Positions 1 through 5,549 of a DNA stretch of 5,549 nt are shown in pieces (position 1 is the first letter of the stretch; the number at the start of each line of letters is the position of its first letter). The notes below the pieces were generated by a model. The model did no database searches. It was given only the letters and a program-made list of their open reading frames with translations, and was not told the origin of the DNA. Source of the stretch: JAAAPF01 sp964481035 (GTDB lineage Bacteria; Pseudomonadota; Alphaproteobacteria; Geminicoccales; Geminicoccaceae); NCBI GenBank assembly GCA_964481035.1, contig CAYZSE010000163.1, forward strand, positions 1 through 5,549, in the 5' to 3' direction. The position numbers and the translations under genes are program-made.

Positions 1-129
1 CGCGCCGCCGTCGCGCCAGCGGGTGTCCCAGCCGCCGCTCCAATCGACCTCCTGGCCGAGAACGGGGGTCGCGGCGACCAGGGCGAGCCCCAACCCCAAC
101 AAGCGCAAGCTCCAACCTCGCCCGACCAC
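1..129 (-). CDS. Partial secreted protein of unknown function (N-terminus only)
   Basis: Reading the minus strand from GTG at 129 gives 43 codons that run off the window without a stop. The translation begins MVGRGWSLR, continues with a hydrophobic stretch LLGLGLALVAATPV, then VLG|QEVDW, a good Sec signal peptide with likely cleavage before Gln26. The mature part starts with WSGGWDTRWRDGGA, a Trp/Gly-rich opening of the kind seen in small secreted beta-rich proteins; I do not assign a family. A GGAG at 140-143 lies 10 bases before the GTG; a second possible start is TTG at 108, preceded by GAGG with 7-base spacing, which would give a shorter n-region. The frame is open further upstream, so the start is a judgement based on the signal peptide and ribosome-binding sites. 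The gene follows the efflux permease on the same strand after a 95-bp gap and could be a distal operon member or an independent gene. Confidence 0.55.
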   Translation of the reverse strand, partial: MVGRGWSLRLLGLGLALVAATPVLGQEVDWSGGWDTRWRDGGA

Positions 130-224
130 CGTTTCCGTACTCCAAACTTGCCGGGCGGCAGGATCGACGCTCGTGGGCCACGAAGCAACCCCGCGCGGCC
201 GGGCCGGCTTCGCCGCCGGGCCTC
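130..224. other. Short intergenic gap with GC-rich hairpins
   Basis: These 95 bases separate the permease stop from the next minus-strand gene. They hold the hairpin at 197-222 and an odd-centred perfect inverted repeat at 171-183 (TCGTGG, one base, CCACGA), which could fold as a small stem-loop or bind a protein. No clear -35/-10 pair is visible on the minus strand, so I cannot decide whether the left-hand gene has its own promoter. Confidence 0.5.
197..222 (-). terminator. Possible GC-rich hairpin after the efflux operon
   Basis: Just past the permease stop codon the minus-strand RNA could fold into an all-GC stem (about 10 pairs interrupted by single-base bulges) around a GAA loop. There is no T-run after it; the following bases are GCGCGGGGTTGC. 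It may slow polymerase or protect the 3' end, but it does not meet the usual standard for an intrinsic terminator, and in DNA this GC-rich such folds arise easily by chance. Confidence 0.2.
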
Positions 225-3200
225 TCAGTCGCCGCCCGGGCGCGAGAGAGCGTTCTCGAGCTCCTCGGCGACCGCCCCGCGTGGGCGGGTGACGCGGGCG
301 AGGAGGTCGTAGAGCACCGGCGTCAAGAAGAGCGTCAAGAGCGTGGACAGCGTGAGCCCGCCGATGATCACCGTGCCTATCGCGATGCGCGCGTCGGCCC
401 CGGCGCCTGAGGCCAAGACGAGCGGGACGGCACCGAGGACGGTCGAGGTGACGGTCATGAGGATCGGGCGCAGCCGCAACGTCGCCGCCTCGATCACGGC
501 ATCGCGGACGCTGCGGCCGTCGTCGCGAAGCTGGTTGGCGAACTCGACGATGAGGATGCCGTTCTTGGCCATCAGGCCGATCAGGAGAATGATCCCGATC
601 TGGCTGTAGAGGTTCAAGGACGCGCCCGCGAGCCACAGCGCATAGACGGCGCCGGCGACGGCGAGCGGGACGCTGAGCATGATGATGAACGGGTGGACGA
701 AGCTCTCGAACTGCGCGGCCAGCACGAGGAAGACGATGAGCAGGGCGAGCGCGAAGGTCAGCGCGACACCGCGGGCGGTCTCGAGATACTGCCGCGACTG
801 CCCGGCGAAGGCGGTGCGCGCCTGATCCGGCAGGGTCTCGGCCACGGCTTCCTGGATGAAGCGGATGGCGCTGCCGAGATCGTAGCCGTCGGCGAGCGAG
901 GCCTGGAGCGTGACCGACGGGAGGCGGTCGTAGCGGCGCAGCTCCGGCGCCGCCGCCCCTTCCTCGACGGTGACGAGCGCGCTCAGGGGCACGAGCGTCG
1001 CGTCGTCGCCGGTGCGGACGAAGATGTTGGCGAGATCGGCGGGCGTTCGGCGATCGTCCGCCTGGGCCTGGACGATGACCGGGTATTCTCGGCCACGGTC
1101 GATCCAGGAGGTGATCTCGCGTCCGGCCAGGAGCGTCTGCAGGGTCGCGGCCACGGCGTCGACGGCGATGTTGAGATCGTCGGCACGGGCGCGGTCGATG
1201 CGCACCGTGAGCTGCGGCTGGTTCTCCTCGAAGTCGATCTCGGGGTTGCGGAGGCCCGGATTGGCTTCCGCCCGGGCGCGCAGCGTCTCGCCCCATTCCT
1301 TGGCGGTGGCGTGGTCCGGCCCGCCGACGACGACGCGCAAGGGCGTGCTCGAGCCGCGCAGGCCGAGGCCCGCCGGCGTCACCGGAAAGCCCCGGGCACC
1401 GGGCAGCGAGCTCACCGCCGGCCGCAGCGCGTCGGCCACGTCCTGGTGGCTCGCCTCGCGTTCGTCCCACGGCGCGAGGCGGAAGACGACGAAGGCGCGA
1501 TGGGGCCGACCGCGGCTGCCGACGATGGCGAAGACGGTATCGACCACCCCCTCGTCGACCAGCGGCCGGGCCGCCGCCTCGACGAGCCGCGTCTGGGCGT
1601 CGGTGTAGTCGACCGTGCTTCCCTGCGGCGAGGTCAGGGGCACGAAGACGACGCCGCGATCCTCGCGCGGGGTGAGTTCGCGGGGCAAGCCCGCGAACAC
1701 CTGCAGAGCGCCGCCGGCGACGACGAGGCAGACCGCGATGACCGGCAGAGGCGCCGTCACGGCCGCTCCGACCCACCGCCGATAACCGCGCTCCAGGCCG
1801 TGGAACAGCCGCTCGATCGCGTGCACCGCGGGGCCGCTGCCGCTTCGGTCGGCGAGCACCTTGGAGGCGAGCGCCGGGCAGAGCGTCAGCGCGACGAACG
1901 TCGAGATGACCACCGCCGCCGCCATGACGAAGCCGAACTCGACGAAGAGGCGGCCGGCCTGGCCCTCGAGGAACGAGATCGGCACGAAGACGGCGATGAG
2001 CGTCAGAGATGTCGCGATGACGGCGAAGGTCACCTGCCGCGCGCCGAGGAACGAGGCGACCAGCGGGCTTTCGCCGTCCTCGATCCGACGCTGGATGTTC
2101 TCGAGCACGACGATGGCGTCGTCGACGACGAGGCCGATCGCCAGGAGGAGCGCCAAGAGCGTGAGCACGTTGATCGAGAAGCCCATCGCCGCAATGAGGA
2201 TGAAGGCGCCGACGAGCGAGACGGGGATCGTCACGAGCGGGACGAGCATCGCCCGGGCCGAGAGGAGAAACGCGAAGATCACGGCGACGACGAGGGCGAG
2301 CGAGATCAAGAGCGCCTCGACGACCTCGCGGATCGAGGCGGCGATGAAGAGCGCGTCGTCGGAGCCGACCGAAATCGCCATGCCCTCGGGCAGGCTCGGC
2401 CGGAGCCGCTCGATCTCGGCGCGCACGGCGTCGGAGATGGCGACCGTGTTGGCCTGGGACTGACGCAGGATACCCATCCCGACGCTGACCACGCCGTTGG
2501 CGCGGACCCGGGTCTCGTCGTCCTCGACGCCGAGCTCCACCTCGGCGATGTCGGTGAGCCGGATCGGATAGCCGTCGACCTCGGCGACGACCAGCGCGCG
2601 GAACTGCTGAAGCGTCTGCAGCCGGCTGTCGAGGCGGACGGCGAGCTGCCGCGCCGTCGAGCGGATCTCGCCCGCCGGCAGCTCGACATTGCTGCGCCGG
2701 AGCGCTTCGTCGACGTCGGCGACGGTGAGCTTGCGCGCGGCCATCGCCCGGCGGTCGAGCCAGATGCGGATGGCGAAGCGGCGCTCGCCGTAGATCTCGA
2801 CGCTGGCGACGCCTCGCACCGTCGCCAGGCGGTCGACCAGCGCCCGCTCGACGAAGTCGGTGATCTCGGCGGCGGTGAGCCGGTCGCTGGTGACGGCGAC
2901 GCGCATGATCGGGTCGGCGTCATCGTCGCTCTTGACGACCTGCGGCTCGTCGGCGTCGTCGGGCAGCTCGTCGCGGACCCGGCTCACCGCGTCGCGCACG
3001 TCGTTGGCCGCCTCGTCGATGTCACGGCCGGTGGCGAAGGTGATCGTCGTGCTCGAACTGCCGCGCCGGCTCTGCGAGCTGATACTCTCGATGCCGGAGA
3101 TGCCGGCCACCGCACCCTCGATGACCTCGGTGATGTCGCTGTCGACGACCTCGGGCGCGGCGCCCGGGTAGGCGGTGCGCACCGAGACGACGACGTTGTC

Positions 3201-3320
3201 GACGTCGGGCAGCTCGCGCACCGGCAAGCCTCTGAGCGCCGCGATCCCGAAGACGACGATGAGGAGGCTCGCCACCGCGGCGAGGACGGGTCGGCGGATC
3301 GCGAGGTCGGAGGGGGTCAA
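225..3320 (-). CDS. RND multidrug efflux permease, AcrB/MexB-like (HAE1 family)
   Basis: Complete inner-membrane proton/substrate antiporter of 1031 residues, the usual size for the AcrB family. It is expected to work as a trimer that exports drugs or other amphiphilic compounds through an adaptor and an outer-membrane channel. The N-terminus (SDLAIRRPVLAAVASLL) is the standard first helix. A first large periplasmic region (about 32-330) contains the porter signature YPGAAPEVVDSDIT near 51-64. Helices 2-6 follow, with NVLTLLALLLAIGLVVDDAI around 384-403 carrying the paired aspartates Asp400-Asp401 of the proton relay. The second periplasmic region is about 545-850. The last helices contain GLMAKNGILIVEF (Lys919) and RPILMT (Thr956), matching the other relay residues of AcrB, so the pump appears functional. 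The start is TTG at 3320, chosen because it gives the conserved N-terminus and overlaps the adaptor's stop. The actual substrate cannot be read from sequence. Confidence 0.96.
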   Translation of the reverse strand: MTPSDLAIRRPVLAAVASLLIVVFGIAALRGLPVRELPDVDNVVVSVRTAYPGAAPEVVDSDITEVIEGAVAGISGIESISSQSRRGSSSTTITFATGRDIDEAANDVRDAVSRVRDELPDDADEPQVVKSDDDADPIMRVAVTSDRLTAAEITDFVERALVDRLATVRGVASVEIYGERRFAIRIWLDRRAMAARKLTVADVDEALRRSNVELPAGEIRSTARQLAVRLDSRLQTLQQFRALVVAEVDGYPIRLTDIAEVELGVEDDETRVRANGVVSVGMGILRQSQANTVAISDAVRAEIERLRPSLPEGMAISVGSDDALFIAASIREVVEALLISLALVVAVIFAFLLSARAMLVPLVTIPVSLVGAFILIAAMGFSINVLTLLALLLAIGLVVDDAIVVLENIQRRIEDGESPLVASFLGARQVTFAVIATSLTLIAVFVPISFLEGQAGRLFVEFGFVMAAAVVISTFVALTLCPALASKVLADRSGSGPAVHAIERLFHGLERGYRRWVGAAVTAPLPVIAVCLVVAGGALQVFAGLPRELTPREDRGVVFVPLTSPQGSTVDYTDAQTRLVEAAARPLVDEGVVDTVFAIVGSRGRPHRAFVVFRLAPWDEREASHQDVADALRPAVSSLPGARGFPVTPAGLGLRGSSTPLRVVVGGPDHATAKEWGETLRARAEANPGLRNPEIDFEENQPQLTVRIDRARADDLNIAVDAVAATLQTLLAGREITSWIDRGREYPVIVQAQADDRRTPADLANIFVRTGDDATLVPLSALVTVEEGAAAPELRRYDRLPSVTLQASLADGYDLGSAIRFIQEAVAETLPDQARTAFAGQSRQYLETARGVALTFALALLIVFLVLAAQFESFVHPFIIMLSVPLAVAGAVYALWLAGASLNLYSQIGIILLIGLMAKNGILIVEFANQLRDDGRSVRDAVIEAATLRLRPILMTVTSTVLGAVPLVLASGAGADARIAIGTVIIGGLTLSTLLTLFLTPVLYDLLARVTRPRGAVAEELENALSRPGGD
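3317..3320 (-). promoter_or_regulatory. TTGA stop/start overlap coupling adaptor and permease
   Basis: On the minus strand TTGA holds both the permease start codon TTG (3320-3318) and the adaptor stop TGA (3319-3317). The bases just before it (GGGGCGAGCGG) hold no strong Shine-Dalgarno sequence. This suggests that the permease is translated mainly by ribosomes that finish the adaptor and restart, tying the amounts of the two proteins together. Confidence 0.8.
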
Positions 3321-4432
3321 CCGCTCGCCCCGGCTGCGCTCGTGGCCGCCACGGGTGCGCGCGACGCCCCCGGCGGCTCGCCGTCGACCTCGACCGGCAT
3401 GCCGTCGCGCACGCGCTGCACGCCCTCGACGACGACCAGTGTTCCGGTCTCGAGGCCCTCGACGATTTCGACGCGGCCGACCTCGCGCTGCCCGAGGACG
3501 ACCTCGGAGCGTCTGGCCCGACCGTCGTGGACGGCGAAGACGAAGGCGCGGTCGCCGGTCACGAGGATCGCTTCCTCGGGCACGACGAGGGCGACGCGGC
3601 TGGCGACGACGAGCTCCAGGTGCATGAACATCCCCGCCGGCAGCGCGCGGTCGGGGTTGGGCAGGACGGCGCGCACGGCGAAGCTGCGGGTGACCGCGTC
3701 GATGCGGCTGTCGACCTTCTCGACGGCGCCTTCGAACACCCGACCGGCAAAGGCCGCGCTGCGCCCTCGCACCGACTGGCCGGCGACGATCTGCCCGAAG
3801 AGCCGCTCAGGGAGGTCGAACGCCACCTCGATCGCCTCGAGGTCGTCGAGGGTGGTCAGCACCGTGTCGTCGTCGACGCGCGCGCCGACGTCGACGCGCG
3901 CGAGCCCCACGGTGCCGGCGAAGGGCGCCTCGACCAGGCGGTCGGCAAGGCGCCGCGCCGCCCGATCGACCCGGGCCTGAGCCGTCGCGCGCTGCGCGAC
4001 GAGCTGGTCGATGGCGGCCTCGGAAACGGCGGCGGTCGAGCGCAAGGTCCGCGCCCGATCCAACGCCAGCTCCGCCTCGCGAAGCAGCGCCTCGGCCTCG
4101 GCGAGATCGGCGCGCTCGATGTCGTCGTCGAGACGAACCAGCGGGGCGCCGGCCGCGACCGTGTCGCCGGCGGCGAACAGTACCTCGACGACCCGACCGC
4201 TCGCGAGCGGCACCAGCTCGATAGCACGGCGCGCCCGGGTGCTGCCGACCGCCTCGACCCGGTGTTGCAATCGGGCCTCGCGGGCTTCGACAGCGCGGAC
4301 GACGCCAGGAGCGTCGCCGCCGCGCCGCTCGGCGCCCGTGCTCTGCGGTGCGTAGGTCGACCACCCGTAATAGCCGGCGCCGGCCACCGCCAGCAGCGCC
4401 GCCGTCATCAGCAGCTGCCGCCATAGATCCAT
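3317..4432 (-). CDS. RND efflux periplasmic adaptor (membrane fusion protein)
   Basis: Complete 371-residue adaptor of the AcrA/MexA (HlyD-like) family, which bridges the inner-membrane permease and an outer-membrane channel. Residues 7-24 form one hydrophobic segment (LLMTAALLAVAGAGYYGW) serving as signal peptide or membrane anchor; no lipobox cysteine is present, so it is not a lipoprotein. The two half-lipoyl motifs are clear: GRVVEVLFAAGDTVAAGAPL at 79-98 and EAPFAGTVGLARVDVGARVD at 168-187. Between them, about 104-165, lies an Ala/Glu/Arg/Leu-rich alpha-helical hairpin. A beta-barrel domain (about 200-275, ending LPAGMFMHLEL) and a membrane-proximal domain (VPEEAILVTGDRAFVFAV, 284-301) follow. 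The start is ATG at 4432 because it precedes the anchor directly; the ribosome site is weak (GGGAA at 4439-4443). The same frame stays open upstream to about 5518, but that part is antisense to the hydrolase gene and is not adaptor-like. First gene of a two-gene operon. Confidence 0.94.
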   Translation of the reverse strand: MDLWRQLLMTAALLAVAGAGYYGWSTYAPQSTGAERRGGDAPGVVRAVEAREARLQHRVEAVGSTRARRAIELVPLASGRVVEVLFAAGDTVAAGAPLVRLDDDIERADLAEAEALLREAELALDRARTLRSTAAVSEAAIDQLVAQRATAQARVDRAARRLADRLVEAPFAGTVGLARVDVGARVDDDTVLTTLDDLEAIEVAFDLPERLFGQIVAGQSVRGRSAAFAGRVFEGAVEKVDSRIDAVTRSFAVRAVLPNPDRALPAGMFMHLELVVASRVALVVPEEAILVTGDRAFVFAVHDGRARRSEVVLGQREVGRVEIVEGLETGTLVVVEGVQRVRDGMPVEVDGEPPGASRAPVAATSAAGASG

Positions 4433-4547
4433 GTGAGGTTCCCGCAACGCCCGCCTGACGATAAGTGCGCGATCCCGCCGTGCTTTCAAGCTCGACCGAA
4501 GAGCGCGCGCACGACCGCGACTTCGCACCGGGGTCCAGCAATCGTCA

Positions 4548-4561
4548 GCCGCCGCGGCGGC
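4548..4561. repeat. 14-bp perfect palindrome in the divergent promoter region
   Basis: GCCGCCGCGGCGGC reads the same on both strands. ATCGTC stands on each side of it as a direct repeat (4541-4546 and 4562-4567, 21 bp apart). It could be an operator for a dimeric repressor or a hairpin in the leader of the hydrolase transcript. Its pure GC make-up in a GC-rich genome weakens the case. Confidence 0.45.
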
Positions 4562-4571
4562 ATCGTCGGCT

Positions 4572-4581
4572 GGCAATTGCC
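4572..4581. repeat. 10-bp perfect palindrome GGCAATTGCC
   Basis: GGCAATTGCC is a perfect palindrome centred 22 bp from the centre of the 14-bp palindrome, about two helical turns, and 46 bases before the MetX-like start codon. The AATT core is unusual in this GC-rich stretch. It could be a regulator half-site or operator; no known regulator consensus is claimed. Confidence 0.4.
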
Positions 4582-4613
4582 GAAACGAGCCGCTACCTTC
4601 GCGCGAACGGACC

Positions 4614-4621
4614 GGGAGGAG
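4614..4621 (+). promoter_or_regulatory. Strong ribosome-binding site of the MetX-like gene
   Basis: GGGAGGAG, with the GGAGG core at 4615-4619, stands 8 bases before ATG 4628. This is the best Shine-Dalgarno sequence in the window and fixes the start codon, and so the presence of the signal peptide, of the downstream gene. Confidence 0.85.
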
Positions 4622-4627
4622 AACGTC

Positions 4628-5549
4628 ATGCGCTTTGCGTTGGCCGCCCTGAGCCTCGTGCTGAGCCCACAGACCCTCGCTTATGACGGCATCGTCGAGA
4701 AGCGGGTCTTCGCGCTCGGGCCGTACACGACCGAGGGCGCCGCCGAGATCGCCGAGGTGCGGGTCGGCTGGGAAGCCTACGGCACCCTCAACGCGGCGCG
4801 CGACAACGCCGTCCTCGTCACCCACTACTTTTCCGGCACGAGCCACGCGGCCGGCCGCTATGCCGAGGACGGTGCCCGCGGCTACTGGGACTATCTCATC
4901 GGCCCGGGCCTGCCGCTCGACACCGACAAGTATTTCGTCTTGAGCTCGGATACGCTCGTCAATCTCAATACCGGCGACCCGAACGTCACGACGACGGGCC
5001 CGGCCTCGATCGACCCGGCGACCGGCGAGCCCTACGGCCTGGACTTCCCGGTCGTGACGATCCGCGACTTCGTCAACGTGCAGAAGGCGCTCGTCGAGAG
5101 CCTCGGCATCGAGCGGCTGCATGCGGTCATGGGTGCGTCGATGGGGGCGCTGCAGGCGATCGAATGGGCGAGCGCCTATCCCGGCATGGTCGACCGTGTC
5201 GTTCCGGTGATCGGCAGCGGCGCGGCCGACGCCTTCCTCATCGGCTGGCTGAATGCCTGGGCCGCGCCCATCAGGCTGGATGCGAACTGGCAGGGCGGCG
5301 ACTACTACGGGCAGACGCCGCCCACGGCCGGCCTCGCCGAGGCGCTCAAGCTCGTCACGCTGCAGGCCAACCACTGGGAGTGGGCGAACGCGACCTTCGG
5401 CCGTGAATGGGCCGAGGAAGGCAAAGACCCGGCGACGGCGACAGGCCATCTCTACCGTTTCGAGGCGGTCCTCGACGAGGTGGCCCGGGCGCGCGCGGCG
5501 GTGAGCGACGCCAACCACTTCCTCTATCTCGTCAAGGCCAACCAGCTCT
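4628..5549 (+). CDS. Secreted MetX-like alpha/beta hydrolase, putative esterase (3' end cut off)
   Basis: Partial gene: 307 codons from ATG 4628 to the window edge with no stop. The fold is that of homoserine O-acyltransferase (MetX). Recognisable blocks are GWEAYGTLNAARDNAVLVTH (47-66), SGTSHAAG (69-76), DYLIGPGLPLDTDKYFVLSS (88-107), TGPASIDPATGEPYG (123-137), DFPVVTIRDFVNVQ (139-152), the nucleophile elbow GASMGALQAIEW (169-180) with Ser171, and NWQGGDYYG (220-228). The catalytic Asp and His should lie beyond the edge. Two features argue against methionine synthesis: residues 1-18 (MRFALAALSLVLSPQTLA) look like a Sec signal peptide, and the family's NExxR segment before the DxNW motif reads LNAWA, so Asn, Glu and Arg of the substrate site appear absent. 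A MetX-like periplasmic esterase (I recall a group named E22) is the better call. A strong GGGAGGAG site supports the start. It is divergent from the efflux operon. Confidence 0.88.
   Translation, partial: MRFALAALSLVLSPQTLAYDGIVEKRVFALGPYTTEGAAEIAEVRVGWEAYGTLNAARDNAVLVTHYFSGTSHAAGRYAEDGARGYWDYLIGPGLPLDTDKYFVLSSDTLVNLNTGDPNVTTTGPASIDPATGEPYGLDFPVVTIRDFVNVQKALVESLGIERLHAVMGASMGALQAIEWASAYPGMVDRVVPVIGSGAADAFLIGWLNAWAAPIRLDANWQGGDYYGQTPPTAGLAEALKLVTLQANHWEWANATFGREWAEEGKDPATATGHLYRFEAVLDEVARARAAVSDANHFLYLVKANQL

Larger units (their letters stand above)
4433..4627. promoter_or_regulatory. Divergent intergenic region, probable two-way promoter
   Basis: These 195 bp lie between the start codons of the leftward efflux operon and the rightward MetX-like gene, so promoters for both should be here. 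I find no strong sigma-70 box pair in either direction. The best leftward candidate is TTGAAA (minus strand, 4489-4484) with TATCGT (4463-4458), but the 20-base spacer is too long. The region holds two perfect palindromes (4548-4561 and 4572-4581) and copies of ATCGTC at 4541 and 4562 plus an inverted CTGACGAT at 4455-4462, which are candidate operator elements. No regulator gene is present in the window. Confidence 0.6.

Noticed and set aside
23..292. An 89-codon plus-strand frame at the left edge
   Set aside because: It spans the permease 3' end and the opposite secreted-protein start, is rich in Arg/Pro/Ser, has no domain and no convincing ribosome site; the minus-strand signal peptide is the better reading.
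3871..3902. 14-bp direct repeat CGTCGACGCGCGCG, two copies 18 bp apart
   Set aside because: It lies in frame inside the adaptor and encodes the doubled ARVD of the second lipoyl motif, so protein sequence and codon bias explain it.
693..3980. A 1095-codon open frame on the plus strand opposite the permease and adaptor
   Set aside because: It is antisense to two clearly conserved genes, and its product is a low-complexity Asp/Glu/Arg/His/Gly-rich chain with no domain. Long antisense frames are expected in GC-rich genes because stop codons are rare.
3527..4426. A 299-codon plus-strand frame opposite the adaptor
   Set aside because: No recognisable domain, composition like other antisense shadows, and fully overlapped by a confident gene.
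4458..4489. TTGAAA...TATCGT on the minus strand as a sigma-70 promoter for the efflux operon
   Set aside because: The spacer is 20 bases instead of 16-18 and the -10 box matches at only four positions, so it is not reported as a promoter.
4571..4582. TGGC...TTGC resembling a sigma-54 promoter
   Set aside because: The GG and GC elements are only 7 bases apart rather than the fixed spacing of about 12 that -24/-12 promoters need; the match comes from the GGCAATTGCC palindrome.
4433..5518. Upstream extension of the adaptor frame to a 733-residue protein
   Set aside because: The added part crosses the divergent promoter region and runs antisense to the conserved MetX-like gene. The natural adaptor N-terminus with its membrane anchor begins at 4432.
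4628..5549. Annotation as metX (methionine biosynthesis)
   Set aside because: The signal peptide and the apparent loss of the NExxR substrate segment argue against a cytoplasmic homoserine acyltransferase.

Overview
The window looks like a piece of a high-GC chromosome (GC clearly well above 60% by eye, third codon positions almost all G or C) from a Gram-negative bacterium. The envelope-spanning efflux system requires an outer membrane. Protein style suggests a proteobacterium, most likely an alphaproteobacterium, but no marker gene is present to prove this.

Layout, left to right. (1) Positions 1-129, minus strand: the first 43 codons of a secreted protein of unknown function, cut by the window edge. 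(2) 130-224: a short gap with GC-rich hairpins but no convincing terminator. (3) 225-3320, minus: a complete RND-family inner-membrane efflux permease of the AcrB/MexB (HAE1) type, 1031 residues, starting at TTG. (4) 3317-4432, minus: its periplasmic adaptor (membrane fusion protein), 371 residues, whose stop codon overlaps the permease start by 4 bp (TTGA). (5) 4433-4627: a 195-bp divergent intergenic region with a 14-bp and a 10-bp perfect palindrome, probably holding promoters for both directions. (6) 4628 to the right edge, plus: the first 307 codons of a MetX-like alpha/beta hydrolase with an apparent Sec signal peptide.

The adaptor and permease form one translationally coupled operon transcribed leftwards. 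The adaptor would dock the permease to an outer-membrane channel (TolC type) that is not encoded here, giving proton-driven export. The secreted MetX-like protein lies divergently upstream. It keeps the family's nucleophile elbow but seems to have lost the substrate-binding Asn-Glu...Arg segment of homoserine acyltransferases, so it is better read as a periplasmic esterase or hydrolase than as a methionine-biosynthesis enzyme. Sharing a promoter region with the pump may mean co-regulation, but nothing in the sequence proves that.

I see no mobile element, CRISPR array, RNA gene or wholly unfamiliar system. The core is an ordinary efflux operon; the points worth a second look are the secreted MetX-like enzyme, the divergent palindrome region, the TTG-coupled start and the unknown secreted protein at the left edge.
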